From Candidatus Woesearchaeota archaeon CG10_big_fil_rev_8_21_14_0_10_36_11 (GTDB taxonomy: Archaea; Nanobdellota; Nanobdellia; Woesearchaeales; GW2011-AR9): 22,406 nucleotides of DNA. Below the pieces are notes generated by a model. The model did no database searches, had not been told where the DNA came from, and saw only the letters and a program-made list of their open reading frames with translations. The position numbers were made by a program, and so were the translations under genes. Below are positions 15,146 to 22,158 of the stretch, piece after piece. Every line of letters starts with the position of its first letter. Position 1 is the stretch's first letter. The stretch lies in NCBI GenBank assembly GCA_002762845.1, contig PCYB01000005.1:10282-32687 (forward strand), in the 5' to 3' direction.

Positions 15146-16153
15146 ATGGAAACAACATTGAAAACAGATACAAACATAAAAACAGTGAAACTATACAGAC
15201 AAAACTTTTACACACAGCCCGTCGTGTTAATAGATGGTATAACACGTACGGGAAAAACAATGTTAAGCCCTATTCTTACAAGTCTTGAAAATGTTGAACT
15301 TCACCGTATAGAAACTAATTTTGATCGTATCCCGAGGCTATATAAACTCAAAAAAATCACTCGGGATGCAGCGGTTGCATGCCTTCGATTAGAAATGGAA
15401 ACAAAATTGTACGAATCGATGATCTCTCGAAGTATCAATTTTCGGTGGAGTGATAATACGGGTGTCTTTAACCAGATAAAACCACTGCGCTATCTAAAAC
15501 GATTATTTGCTCCTGAGGGGGATGTTGTTGTTGAAAAAATTCTAAAAGAAAAACCTATATTTCAAGTCCAGACACACGATGTTTTGGGAATTAACGGAAT
15601 TTACTTTGATGCGTTTGGCAATAGTTTACGAATTATAGAAATGTTACGTCACCCTGTTGATTCGATTTATGGCAATTGTCAACGAGGATATGGAAAGCGT
15701 GAATCGAATGATCCAAGGATATTCTCGTTAAACATTCTTCATGGGAAAAAACTCGTTCCATGGTATTGTTATGGGTGGGAAGATGAGTACATTGCATGTG
15801 AATCTCCCACAGATAAAGTTATTAAGATGTGTGCGGTCCGGTTACGACGAATGTGGAAAGGATACGAATCTCTTTCAGATAAGCAGAAGAAACAAGTATT
15901 GTTTATCGCATTTGACAAGTTTGCAACGAATCCTGAACCAGATGTCCAAAAAATGGAAAATTTTATTGGAAGAAAAAGGACAAAATTGTTGCATAAAGCA
16001 CTTACAAAAGGACGAGTTCCACGGATTATCAAATCAGAAGAACGCGAAAAGAAAGAACAAGATATTCGGTCAAAGGCATCTTCTGAATGTATTACAATAA
16101 TGGAAGATTTAGTAAAAGAGTACGAAGAAAGAGTAAAAAGTATCTATGGTTAG
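15146..16153 (+). CDS. P-loop sulfotransferase-like protein (paralogue 2)
   Basis: The frame is open from a TTG at 15110 inside the previous gene, but the ATG at 15146 (METTLKTD) lies cleanly after the upstream stop and gives 335 residues, so I use it. The P-loop DGITRTGKT (residues 30-38) follows a hydrophobic strand. Later comes IEMLRHPVDSIYG, where R-H-P-x-D resembles the PAPS 3'-phosphate-binding area of sulfotransferases; this paralogue keeps the Arg that the copy at 370-1362 has changed to Asn. The C-terminus is charged and helical. It is the last plus-strand gene of the array and overlaps the stop of the APS-kinase-like gene by 4 bases. The substrate is probably the glycan or its precursor; a kinase role remains possible because the Walker A motif is complete. 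Confidence 0.75.
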   Translation: METTLKTDTNIKTVKLYRQNFYTQPVVLIDGITRTGKTMLSPILTSLENVELHRIETNFDRIPRLYKLKKITRDAAVACLRLEMETKLYESMISRSINFRWSDNTGVFNQIKPLRYLKRLFAPEGDVVVEKILKEKPIFQVQTHDVLGINGIYFDAFGNSLRIIEMLRHPVDSIYGNCQRGYGKRESNDPRIFSLNILHGKKLVPWYCYGWEDEYIACESPTDKVIKMCAVRLRRMWKGYESLSDKQKKQVLFIAFDKFATNPEPDVQKMENFIGRKRTKLLHKALTKGRVPRIIKSEEREKKEQDIRSKASSECITIMEDLVKEYEERVKSIYG

Positions 16154-16659
16154 TTGTCCAAATTAAGCTTCGAAAATATCTCTTCCGCAATTTCTTTTGG
16201 CGTTCTATCACCAATGTTATTAACGATCACATCAGGTTTTCGTGGTGTGGGAAATGGGAGGTCAATACCAACCATATTTTTCATTTCTCCATTCATTGCC
16301 ATTTTATACAATCCTTTAGGATCTCTCTGAACAAGAACATTAAGCGGGACGTCTAAGAAAACTTCAAAATATTTACTATAATTTGCTCTGTTCCATTCCC
16401 GCAGTTCATGGAATGGTGCTAAGGATGCACAAATAACATGAATACCTTGTTTGTCTAAGAAATGGCACATCTGACAAATTCTTTCTCCATTCTTCTTTCG
16501 TCCTTCCATCGAATGGTCAACATCGTTATTATGTAAGTCCCTAAATACATCCCCGTCAAGGAGTATAGTGTGTTTATATTTACTTTTTATTAGCGGGTAT
16601 AACTCGTTTGCAATTGCCGTTTTTCCTGATGCCGACATTCCAGTTATCCAAATAATCAT
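16150..16659 (-). CDS. cysC: Adenylylsulfate kinase (APS kinase)-like protein
   Basis: This 169-residue protein has the APS kinase plan: P-loop WITGMSASGKTAIA (residues 4-17), ILLDGDVFRDL, then the diagnostic YFEVFLDVPLNVLVQRDPKGLYK and MVGIDLPFPTPRKPDV. APS kinase makes PAPS, the sulfate donor for sulfotransferases, so the two sulfotransferase-like genes give it a clear partner role. The region after DGD (HNNDVDHSMEGRKKNGERI) differs from the usual NxDLGFS..DRxENIRR. CysC-like proteins in capsule loci can also act on other nucleotides: the Campylobacter enzyme Cj1415 phosphorylates cytidine diphosphoramidate. The ATG lies 2 bases after the stop of the CBS-epimerase gene, so the two form an operon. 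No ATP sulfurylase is in the window. Confidence 0.8.
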   Translation of the reverse strand: MIIWITGMSASGKTAIANELYPLIKSKYKHTILLDGDVFRDLHNNDVDHSMEGRKKNGERICQMCHFLDKQGIHVICASLAPFHELREWNRANYSKYFEVFLDVPLNVLVQRDPKGLYKMAMNGEMKNMVGIDLPFPTPRKPDVIVNNIGDRTPKEIAEEIFSKLNLDN

Positions 16660-16661
16660 TT

Positions 16662-18086
16662 TTATACTTCGTTTGATTTATCCATAACACTTTTCTTTTC
16701 TGCCATTTCGACGTTATAATACGCTTTATTCTCAAAATCGTTTAACAGGCCTTGCTCAATAGCGTTTTTTATCTCCACAATCGCACTCTTAACATTATGT
16801 TTAGCTTCAAATCCGATAACACGTTTTGCTTTTTCAAATGATACTTTGTAATCCCGTGAGTCAAGTGCGCCTTTAATAACCTGCATATCAGTTTTTTCTA
16901 TTTTTGTTTCTGGAAATAATTCTTTGACAAAGTTTCCTAATTGGTTAATGGTATAATTTTCAGATCCAATATTGAATGTTTCACCTGAAATGGTGTTCAA
17001 TGGTGCTTCTAAACATTTGATGTACGCTTCTGCCGCATCTTCAACATGAACAAAAGGTCGCCACTGGTCCCCGCCAAAGATTGATATCGTGCCGCCAGTT
17101 GCCGCTTTTAACGCAAAAATATTAACAACAAGGTCAAACCTCATCCTTCTGGAAAGACCGTACACCGTTGCCATACGCAACATTGTTGGCGCAAAATTAG
17201 TGTCTTTAAGGTTCAAGAGACTCTGTTCTGAATCTATTTTTGATCGAGCATATAATGATAATGGGTTCAATGCATCATCTTCGGTAACAATTTCCGAACT
17301 TGTTCCATAGACACTACATGTTGACGCAAAAATAAACCTATTAATTTGATAGTATTTACATGCGTTCGCGAGTGCAAGGGTAGCAAAATAGTTAGTTTCG
17401 ATTGTTTCTTTTGGAATTTTTGAACTTGCCGGATCACCTACAATGCCCGCCAATAAAATAACTGCATCAACACCTTCAAGAGCTGATGTGATAGTTGTAA
17501 TGTTTCTCAAATCTCCTTCATAAAGTTCAAAACTTGACAATTTTCGTAGTTCCGCAAGGGGACTATGACCAAACGTCATCTTGTCTAATACACGAACATC
17601 ATATCCTTTATCAATAAGTTTATGGCACAATGTTGAACCAATATATCCCGCACCCCCCACAACAAGGACTTTTTTAACGTCTTTTGTGTGGTGCGAATTA
17701 AGTTCATTCAGAAGTTCATACGTATTATCATGAATGTTATACATAACTATGTTAATAATCTTTTTGTCTTTATCTATGACGGGAACTTTTAAAGTATAAT
17801 ATCGCGAAAATCCTTTAATCCGTTGATGGACACTGTTCTTTAAATCTTGCGATGTAAATCCTTGTTGTACTGTTATCGGGGTTGTATTCATGATCTTTTC
17901 AACATCAGTATGAATGCTTGTTCCTTTACCTAATGCTTTTCGTATATCTCCGTCAGTTACAGTTCCCAACAAAGTTCCATCATTTTTTGTGACAAACGCT
18001 ATTCCAAGACCATTACTTCCTATGATACGCATTGTATCTTTAATGGAAAAGTTATTCATAACAATACAAGAATTAATTTCTATCAT
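16662..18086 (-). CDS. CBS-domain pair fused to an extended SDR NDP-sugar epimerase/dehydratase
   Basis: This 474-residue protein has two joined parts. Residues 1-~122 are a CBS pair: GIAFVTKNDGTLLGTVTDGDIRKAL is a textbook first CBS motif, and VPVIDKDKKIINIV the second. Residues ~139-450 are an extended short-chain dehydrogenase: the NAD-binding GGAGYIG is at 144-150, then LLAGIVGDPAS, FASTCSVYG, and the catalytic YARSK, with a C-terminal FNIGSENYTI segment. The enzyme should epimerise or oxidise/reduce a nucleotide sugar; it lacks specific PseB features. CBS domains usually bind adenosine ligands, so activity might respond to AMP, ATP, SAM or PAPS-like nucleotides. The pair is more often attached to sugar nucleotidyltransferases, which makes this fusion notable. 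A GGTGA Shine-Dalgarno (18094-18098) lies 7 bases before the ATG. Confidence 0.85.
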   Translation of the reverse strand: MIEINSCIVMNNFSIKDTMRIIGSNGLGIAFVTKNDGTLLGTVTDGDIRKALGKGTSIHTDVEKIMNTTPITVQQGFTSQDLKNSVHQRIKGFSRYYTLKVPVIDKDKKIINIVMYNIHDNTYELLNELNSHHTKDVKKVLVVGGAGYIGSTLCHKLIDKGYDVRVLDKMTFGHSPLAELRKLSSFELYEGDLRNITTITSALEGVDAVILLAGIVGDPASSKIPKETIETNYFATLALANACKYYQINRFIFASTCSVYGTSSEIVTEDDALNPLSLYARSKIDSEQSLLNLKDTNFAPTMLRMATVYGLSRRMRFDLVVNIFALKAATGGTISIFGGDQWRPFVHVEDAAEAYIKCLEAPLNTISGETFNIGSENYTINQLGNFVKELFPETKIEKTDMQVIKGALDSRDYKVSFEKAKRVIGFEAKHNVKSAIVEIKNAIEQGLLNDFENKAYYNVEMAEKKSVMDKSNEV

Positions 18087-18093
18087 GTATTTT

Positions 18094-18098
18094 TCACC
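18094..18098 (-). promoter_or_regulatory. Shine-Dalgarno (GGTGA) for the CBS/epimerase gene
   Basis: On the minus strand GGTGA is followed by 7 bases and the ATG at 18086, which supports that start. Confidence 0.55.
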
Positions 18099-18140
18099 AT
18101 TTTTTTAATGTTTTTCGTGTACTTCTTCCTTTTTTAAATG

Positions 18141-18185
18141 TTCTGAAAGAGAGACCCTTTGAGAACACCAAGTATACTCTCAGAA
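18141..18185. repeat. Imperfect inverted repeat in the divergent intergenic region
   Basis: TTCTGAAAGAG (18141-18151) pairs with CTCTCAGAA (18177-18185) as a 9-bp stem with a two-base bulge and a loop of about 25 bases. It lies between two divergent genes, one encoding a possible ribbon-helix-helix DNA-binding protein, so it could be an operator. This is only a guess from position and symmetry. Confidence 0.25.
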
Positions 18186-18238
18186 TGACCATTAATTCAT
18201 TAATTTAATAAATGACCTACTCGTTTTCTGATCTATAT

Positions 18239-18243
18239 GGAGG
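18239..18243 (+). promoter_or_regulatory. Shine-Dalgarno (GGAGG) that fixes the start of the small RHH gene
   Basis: GGAGG lies 8 bases before the ATG at 18252 and overlaps the earlier ATG at 18237, so 18252 is the likely start. Confidence 0.6.
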
Positions 18244-18251
18244 AACAGAAG

Positions 18252-18497
18252 ATGTCAAACAATTCGAACGAAAAAACCATGGTGACAGTTGAGATACCGC
18301 ACGAGATAGCACAAAAGATTGAAAAGAGGATAGATAATACCGATTTCACTACGTCAAGTTACGTTTTGTACATTCTTCGTGAAGTTCTCTCGGATGTTGA
18401 ATCAAAGGGACCAGTCACTGAAAAAGAAACAGTTCCATCTCACGAACAGGTTGAGGAAAGACTTAAACGTTTAGAGAGTTTGGGGTATCTCGATTAG
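18252..18497 (+). CDS. Small ribbon-helix-helix (CopG-like) protein
   Basis: The 81-residue protein starting at 18252 reads MSNNSNEKTMVTVEIPHEIA, followed by KIEKRI and FTTSSYVLYILREVL: a beta strand and two helices as in ribbon-helix-helix proteins. The C-terminal segment is acidic and ends ERLKRLESLGYLD. From memory, short RHH proteins with an 'ERLRxLGYLD' tail occur next to phosphatase or sulfatase-like genes, and the same tail is found at the end of many sulfatases. Here the next gene, 19 bases on, is a phosphodiesterase of that superfamily. It may regulate the downstream operon or bind the neighbouring enzyme. No toxin gene is visible, so an antitoxin role is not supported. Confidence 0.7.
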   Translation: MSNNSNEKTMVTVEIPHEIAQKIEKRIDNTDFTTSSYVLYILREVLSDVESKGPVTEKETVPSHEQVEERLKRLESLGYLD

Positions 18498-18516
18498 TTT
18501 TACGTACAACTAAAAA

Positions 18517-19902
18517 ATGTCAAAAGTGTTTGTGTTTGGAATTGATGGTGCGGCACCGCGCCTTGTCTTTGATGAATGGTTAGATGATCTTCCAACGATT
18601 AAACGTCTTATCAATACAGGAGTATCTGCTAAACTTAATAGTACCATTCCACCATCAACAATTACCGCGTGGAATTCTATGATGTCTGGAAGGGATACAA
18701 GCGAATTAGGGATCTTTAGTTTTACATATAAAGATAAAAACGGCCAAACACAGATAGTGACGTCAGAAAACATCTTGTGTGAACGGGTGTGGGACATCCT
18801 TACACATCATGGAAAGAAAAGTATCGTCCTGTATAATCCGTTAACATATCCAGTCAATAAAATTAATGGTATTATGGTATCTGGTTTTCTTGCACTTGGT
18901 ATCGACAGAAAAAGTGCATATCCTGCAGAGATTGCAGAAAAAATTAAACAATTTCCAAATCCTGACATGTTCTTTGACGTTGCTGTTGGATTAGGAAGAC
19001 ATAAAGCGCTTGATACCAGCGAACTAATTAAACGTGTGTACACAATGACGAACATGCAACTAACACTTCTGAAAGACCTTATTGTGAAAAAAGAATGGGA
19101 CTTTTTTCATTCTGTTATGATCGGATCCGATCGGTTACAACATATGTTATGGCATCATTTTGATGAAACACATAGAAAATTTATCAAAGATTCTCCGTAT
19201 AAAAATGCGTTAAAAGAGTATTATAAATATCTTGATGCACAATTGGCAGAGATACTCGCGCTTCTTCCAGAAGGAACAACGACAATAGTCGTATCCGACC
19301 ATGGGATGGTGAAACAAGAGGGAAAAATCAACATTAATAATTGGCTTATCGAGAAAGGATACCTTGTACTTACAGAAGATGCAAAGAACAAAATTAAAGC
19401 GGGGGGCGTACGATTTAGATTTGAGTTTGTTGATATGACACAAAGTAAAGCGTATGGTCTTGGAGCATACAATGCACGATTCTTCTTAAACAAAGATGTT
19501 CTTGGTGAAGAGTACGATTTATTTAAAGAAATTTTGGTTGAAGAGCTAAAAGAAATTCTTGACGATAAAGGGAATCCTCTTGAAACAAAAGTGTACACAA
19601 AGGATATTTACAATAATCCCACCCATCCTGAATGTCCTGATATAACTGTCTATTTTGACGATCTGCGATGGGCATCAAATCCAGACCTTGGGCAAGAAGG
19701 AATATACTCTTGGCAGACAGCTGTTGGGGCGGACAGTGCTGGCCATTCACGACAGGGAATATTTATCATTGCGGGAGAGAGTGTAACAAGGAACGAAAAG
19801 ATTGATGATATTGACATTCGACAAATTGCGCCAACAGTGTTACAACTTCTTGACGTACAAATTCCCAATACAATAAAAGTCAAACCAATTATACTCAAAT
19901 GA
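18517..19902 (+). CDS. Type I phosphodiesterase/nucleotide pyrophosphatase-family protein (alkaline phosphatase superfamily)
   Basis: This 461-residue protein carries the two-metal site of the alkaline phosphatase superfamily: D10 in VFGIDGA, the likely nucleophile T48 in PPSTITAWNSMMSGR, an Asp/His pair in GSDRLQHMLWHHFD, VVSDHGM, and a late His in SAGHSRQGIF. No signal peptide or membrane segment is visible, so it probably acts in the cytoplasm. Members hydrolyse phosphodiesters, pyrophosphates or phosphonates, and some modify nucleotide-linked sugars or lipids; the substrate here is unknown. The MS... start has no Shine-Dalgarno but is the first ATG after the RHH gene's stop. The end reads LLDVQIPNTIKVKP, a normal C-terminus for the family. 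The gene is followed 13 bases later by two nucleotidyltransferase-like genes. Confidence 0.85.
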   Translation: MSKVFVFGIDGAAPRLVFDEWLDDLPTIKRLINTGVSAKLNSTIPPSTITAWNSMMSGRDTSELGIFSFTYKDKNGQTQIVTSENILCERVWDILTHHGKKSIVLYNPLTYPVNKINGIMVSGFLALGIDRKSAYPAEIAEKIKQFPNPDMFFDVAVGLGRHKALDTSELIKRVYTMTNMQLTLLKDLIVKKEWDFFHSVMIGSDRLQHMLWHHFDETHRKFIKDSPYKNALKEYYKYLDAQLAEILALLPEGTTTIVVSDHGMVKQEGKININNWLIEKGYLVLTEDAKNKIKAGGVRFRFEFVDMTQSKAYGLGAYNARFFLNKDVLGEEYDLFKEILVEELKEILDDKGNPLETKVYTKDIYNNPTHPECPDITVYFDDLRWASNPDLGQEGIYSWQTAVGADSAGHSRQGIFIIAGESVTRNEKIDDIDIRQIAPTVLQLLDVQIPNTIKVKPIILK

Positions 19903-19904
19903 AA

Positions 19905-19909
19905 GGTGA
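19905..19909 (+). promoter_or_regulatory. Shine-Dalgarno (GGTGA) for the first nucleotidyltransferase-like gene
   Basis: GGTGA lies 6 bases before the ATG at 19916 and just after the TGA stop of the phosphodiesterase, supporting co-transcription. Confidence 0.55.
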
Positions 19910-19915
19910 ATAACT

Positions 19916-20986
19916 ATGCATTTTTATGAATCTGTATTGGTGGATACTATTGATGGTATTCAATGTAAAGTCTACGCAAACTCTCATCCAGATGGGTTTG
20001 TCATTGTAAAACCTAAATATGTTCCTGAATCGTTACTTAATTTTACTGGTTTGAAAAAAAGATTTCTTTTTAGTAAGTGTATGACTCGGTTTAATCTTTT
20101 CAATGCGAAGGAAATTGTTGAGGAAAATCTTACGCGTCTGAAAAATACATTCCCTTACTACTTTTATACTTGTCCAAGACATAAAAATTGGTTTCTTGTT
20201 GTTCCTACAGACAAGATAGCAAAAACATACGATACTCGTGCCGGCCTGAAAGAATTAATGAAAGTTCCTGTAACTGATCTTGATTCCTATCTTAAAGCAA
20301 CACGGGGGTTTATTGAACTTATACTTCAAAGTGGTGTACACATTGACAATATAGGGATAACCCATTCAACACTTCTTGGCAATTATACGTTAGGAAAGTC
20401 CGACATTGATGTACTTGTATTCGGAAAAGATAATGGATGGAAAGTTCTTCACTTTCTTGAGACTGCTCAACATACATCATTGCGATGGAAAACAGAAGAG
20501 GACTGGGCAAAATATTATCGCGAGAGGGTTGTATCAACACAGTACAGCGAAAAAGAATACGTCTATAATATGGTCCATAAAAAAGATGATGGTTTCTTTG
20601 ATGGAAACGTTTTTTCTGTGTTTTGTGTTGAAGAACCGGGAGAAACATGGTATGATTGGAATGAAGAGCATGAACCTTTAGGTACGGCCAAAATTCGTGG
20701 AACGGTAGGAAATGCCTATAATTCAATTGTGAGGCCAGGATATTACGACTTACAAAGTTCAGAAATTGTTGAAGGGCACAATTCTGTTCCCATAAAACGT
20801 ATCGTAACATGGTCACGGCCGTTTGTTCTTCAGGCTCGAGAAGGAGAACTTGTTGAAGCATGTGGTCTCCTTGAAAAAGTCACTCCTAAAATTGGAACTG
20901 CATACTATCAAATTGTTATAGGATATTTTGATACGTACATAACAGAAAGAGGAAAAAAAGAATACCTTAAAGTGGTAGTTGAATAG
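19916..20986 (+). CDS. Archaeal-type predicted nucleotidyltransferase (paralogue A)
   Basis: This 356-residue soluble protein has a polymerase-beta-like nucleotidyltransferase signature in its middle: STLLGNYTLGKSDIDVLVFG, with D163 and D165 as the metal-binding Asp pair after an SD motif. The canonical G-S is G-N here. The N-terminal ~140 residues and the C-terminal ~150 residues are family-specific, the latter with FFDGNVFSVF and a repeated V..GT.GNAYNSIVRPG(Y/C)YD block. It resembles an archaeal family annotated as predicted nucleotidyltransferase (COG1665 from memory, unverified). The substrate is unknown. It is closely paralogous to the next gene and co-oriented with the phosphodiesterase, with a GGTGA site before its start. 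Confidence 0.7.
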   Translation: MHFYESVLVDTIDGIQCKVYANSHPDGFVIVKPKYVPESLLNFTGLKKRFLFSKCMTRFNLFNAKEIVEENLTRLKNTFPYYFYTCPRHKNWFLVVPTDKIAKTYDTRAGLKELMKVPVTDLDSYLKATRGFIELILQSGVHIDNIGITHSTLLGNYTLGKSDIDVLVFGKDNGWKVLHFLETAQHTSLRWKTEEDWAKYYRERVVSTQYSEKEYVYNMVHKKDDGFFDGNVFSVFCVEEPGETWYDWNEEHEPLGTAKIRGTVGNAYNSIVRPGYYDLQSSEIVEGHNSVPIKRIVTWSRPFVLQAREGELVEACGLLEKVTPKIGTAYYQIVIGYFDTYITERGKKEYLKVVVE

Positions 20987-21024
20987 GTATATTTTAATCA
21001 TTAAGATATTTACAAAAAAACAAA

Positions 21025-22104
21025 ATGGCACATTTTTACGAATCGTCCATCATAACAACAAAAGATGGGTTGCAATGTCAAGTGTATGGCAATGAACATC
21101 CGTTCGACTCTATCTTAGTTAAACCAAAATATATTCCGACAGATAAAGTTCAATCAGATGCATTACAGTATAGGTTCATTTCTGGAAGAAAGATGAACCG
21201 GCTTAACATGTGGGCTGATAAAGAAAAACTGAAACAGTATCTTAATACATTTAAAATAAAGTATCCACAGTATGTTTTGAAAAGTCCCGTTCATACTGAT
21301 AACAGATTATTCTTTTCTATTCCTATTGATGATATTGAACGAATTTATTATCCTCGGAAAGGCTTTTCTGAACTAATTAGTATGCCTGAAGGATCACTTG
21401 ATGATCATTTACAATTGGTTCACAAATTTGCAAAGTTTCTTCTTCAAAGTGGATTGCGTATAAAAGATCTTGGCATAACATATTCAACGTTAATGGGACA
21501 TTACAATCCTGCAGTGTCTGATATTAATATTGTTGTGTATGGAAAGGAAAACTTTTGGAAACTGATGAACTATTTAGACACCGCACAGCACGAATTACTA
21601 CGCTGGAAAACAAAAGAAGAGTGGGTCTCTTTTCATAAACGACGAAATAGGTACAATACATTCTCTGAAGAAGACTTTTATTTTCTCATGAACAGAAAAA
21701 AATCTGAAGGATTTTTTGACGGTCGATTATTTGTTATTTTTGCTGCTGAAAAAGAAGAAGAAACATGGTTCAAGTGGGGTGAGGAAAAGTATACTCCCCT
21801 AGGACAAGTTACCGTTGAAGGAACTGTTACTGACAATTTTAGTTCTATTGTTCGGCCAGGATGTTATGATATTATAAATGTTACTACCATTGATGGTTCT
21901 GTTCCAGGTGAGATTACAAAAGTAGCATTCTACTCACGTGATTATTGCATGATGGCATATCCTGGCGAGAAGATTCAAACGTGTGGCGTTCTTGAAAGAG
22001 TTGATCGCAAAGATGGTAGTTCATATTATCGGGTTGTCGTTGGCTACTTTGACGCGTACATGGATGAAAGGAGAGAGAAAGAGTACATTAAAGTATTATT
22101 GTAA
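21025..22104 (+). CDS. Archaeal-type predicted nucleotidyltransferase (paralogue B, altered active site)
   Basis: This 359-residue protein aligns along its full length with the preceding gene: both start HFYES, share VKPKY.P, LLQSG..I...GIT.STL.G, LRWKT, GFFDG, SIVRPG and end with GYFD.Y..ER..KEY.KV. The core here reads SDINIVVYG: D166 is kept but the second Asp is Asn (N168), where paralogue A has DID. The G-S position is G-H. This substitution should weaken or abolish metal-dependent nucleotidyl transfer, so the protein may be a regulatory or structural partner of paralogue A, or use another carboxylate. The 38-base gap after paralogue A and the similar length point to tandem duplication followed by divergence. 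No Shine-Dalgarno is visible. Confidence 0.7.
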   Translation: MAHFYESSIITTKDGLQCQVYGNEHPFDSILVKPKYIPTDKVQSDALQYRFISGRKMNRLNMWADKEKLKQYLNTFKIKYPQYVLKSPVHTDNRLFFSIPIDDIERIYYPRKGFSELISMPEGSLDDHLQLVHKFAKFLLQSGLRIKDLGITYSTLMGHYNPAVSDINIVVYGKENFWKLMNYLDTAQHELLRWKTKEEWVSFHKRRNRYNTFSEEDFYFLMNRKKSEGFFDGRLFVIFAAEKEEETWFKWGEEKYTPLGQVTVEGTVTDNFSSIVRPGCYDIINVTTIDGSVPGEITKVAFYSRDYCMMAYPGEKIQTCGVLERVDRKDGSSYYRVVVGYFDAYMDERREKEYIKVLL

Positions 22105-22158
22105 AAATTCTAAAACTATATATAAAGAAAGAGATTTTTATTTAAGACTCATTGAAGA
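22105..22158. terminator. AT-rich convergent intergenic region, possible T-rich terminator
   Basis: Two genes converge here (ends at 22104 and 22159). The gap contains TATATATAAAG and a TTTTTATTT run that could serve as a T-rich archaeal terminator. The TATA-like bases are read as incidental, because no gene starts nearby. Confidence 0.25.

Noticed and set aside
18252..18497. Toxin-antitoxin antitoxin gene.
   Set aside because: The fold fits an RHH antitoxin, but no small toxin gene is adjacent; the neighbour is a phosphodiesterase.
22113..22125. TATA-like promoter (ACTATATATAAAG).
   Set aside because: It lies between two convergent gene ends with no gene starting downstream on either strand.
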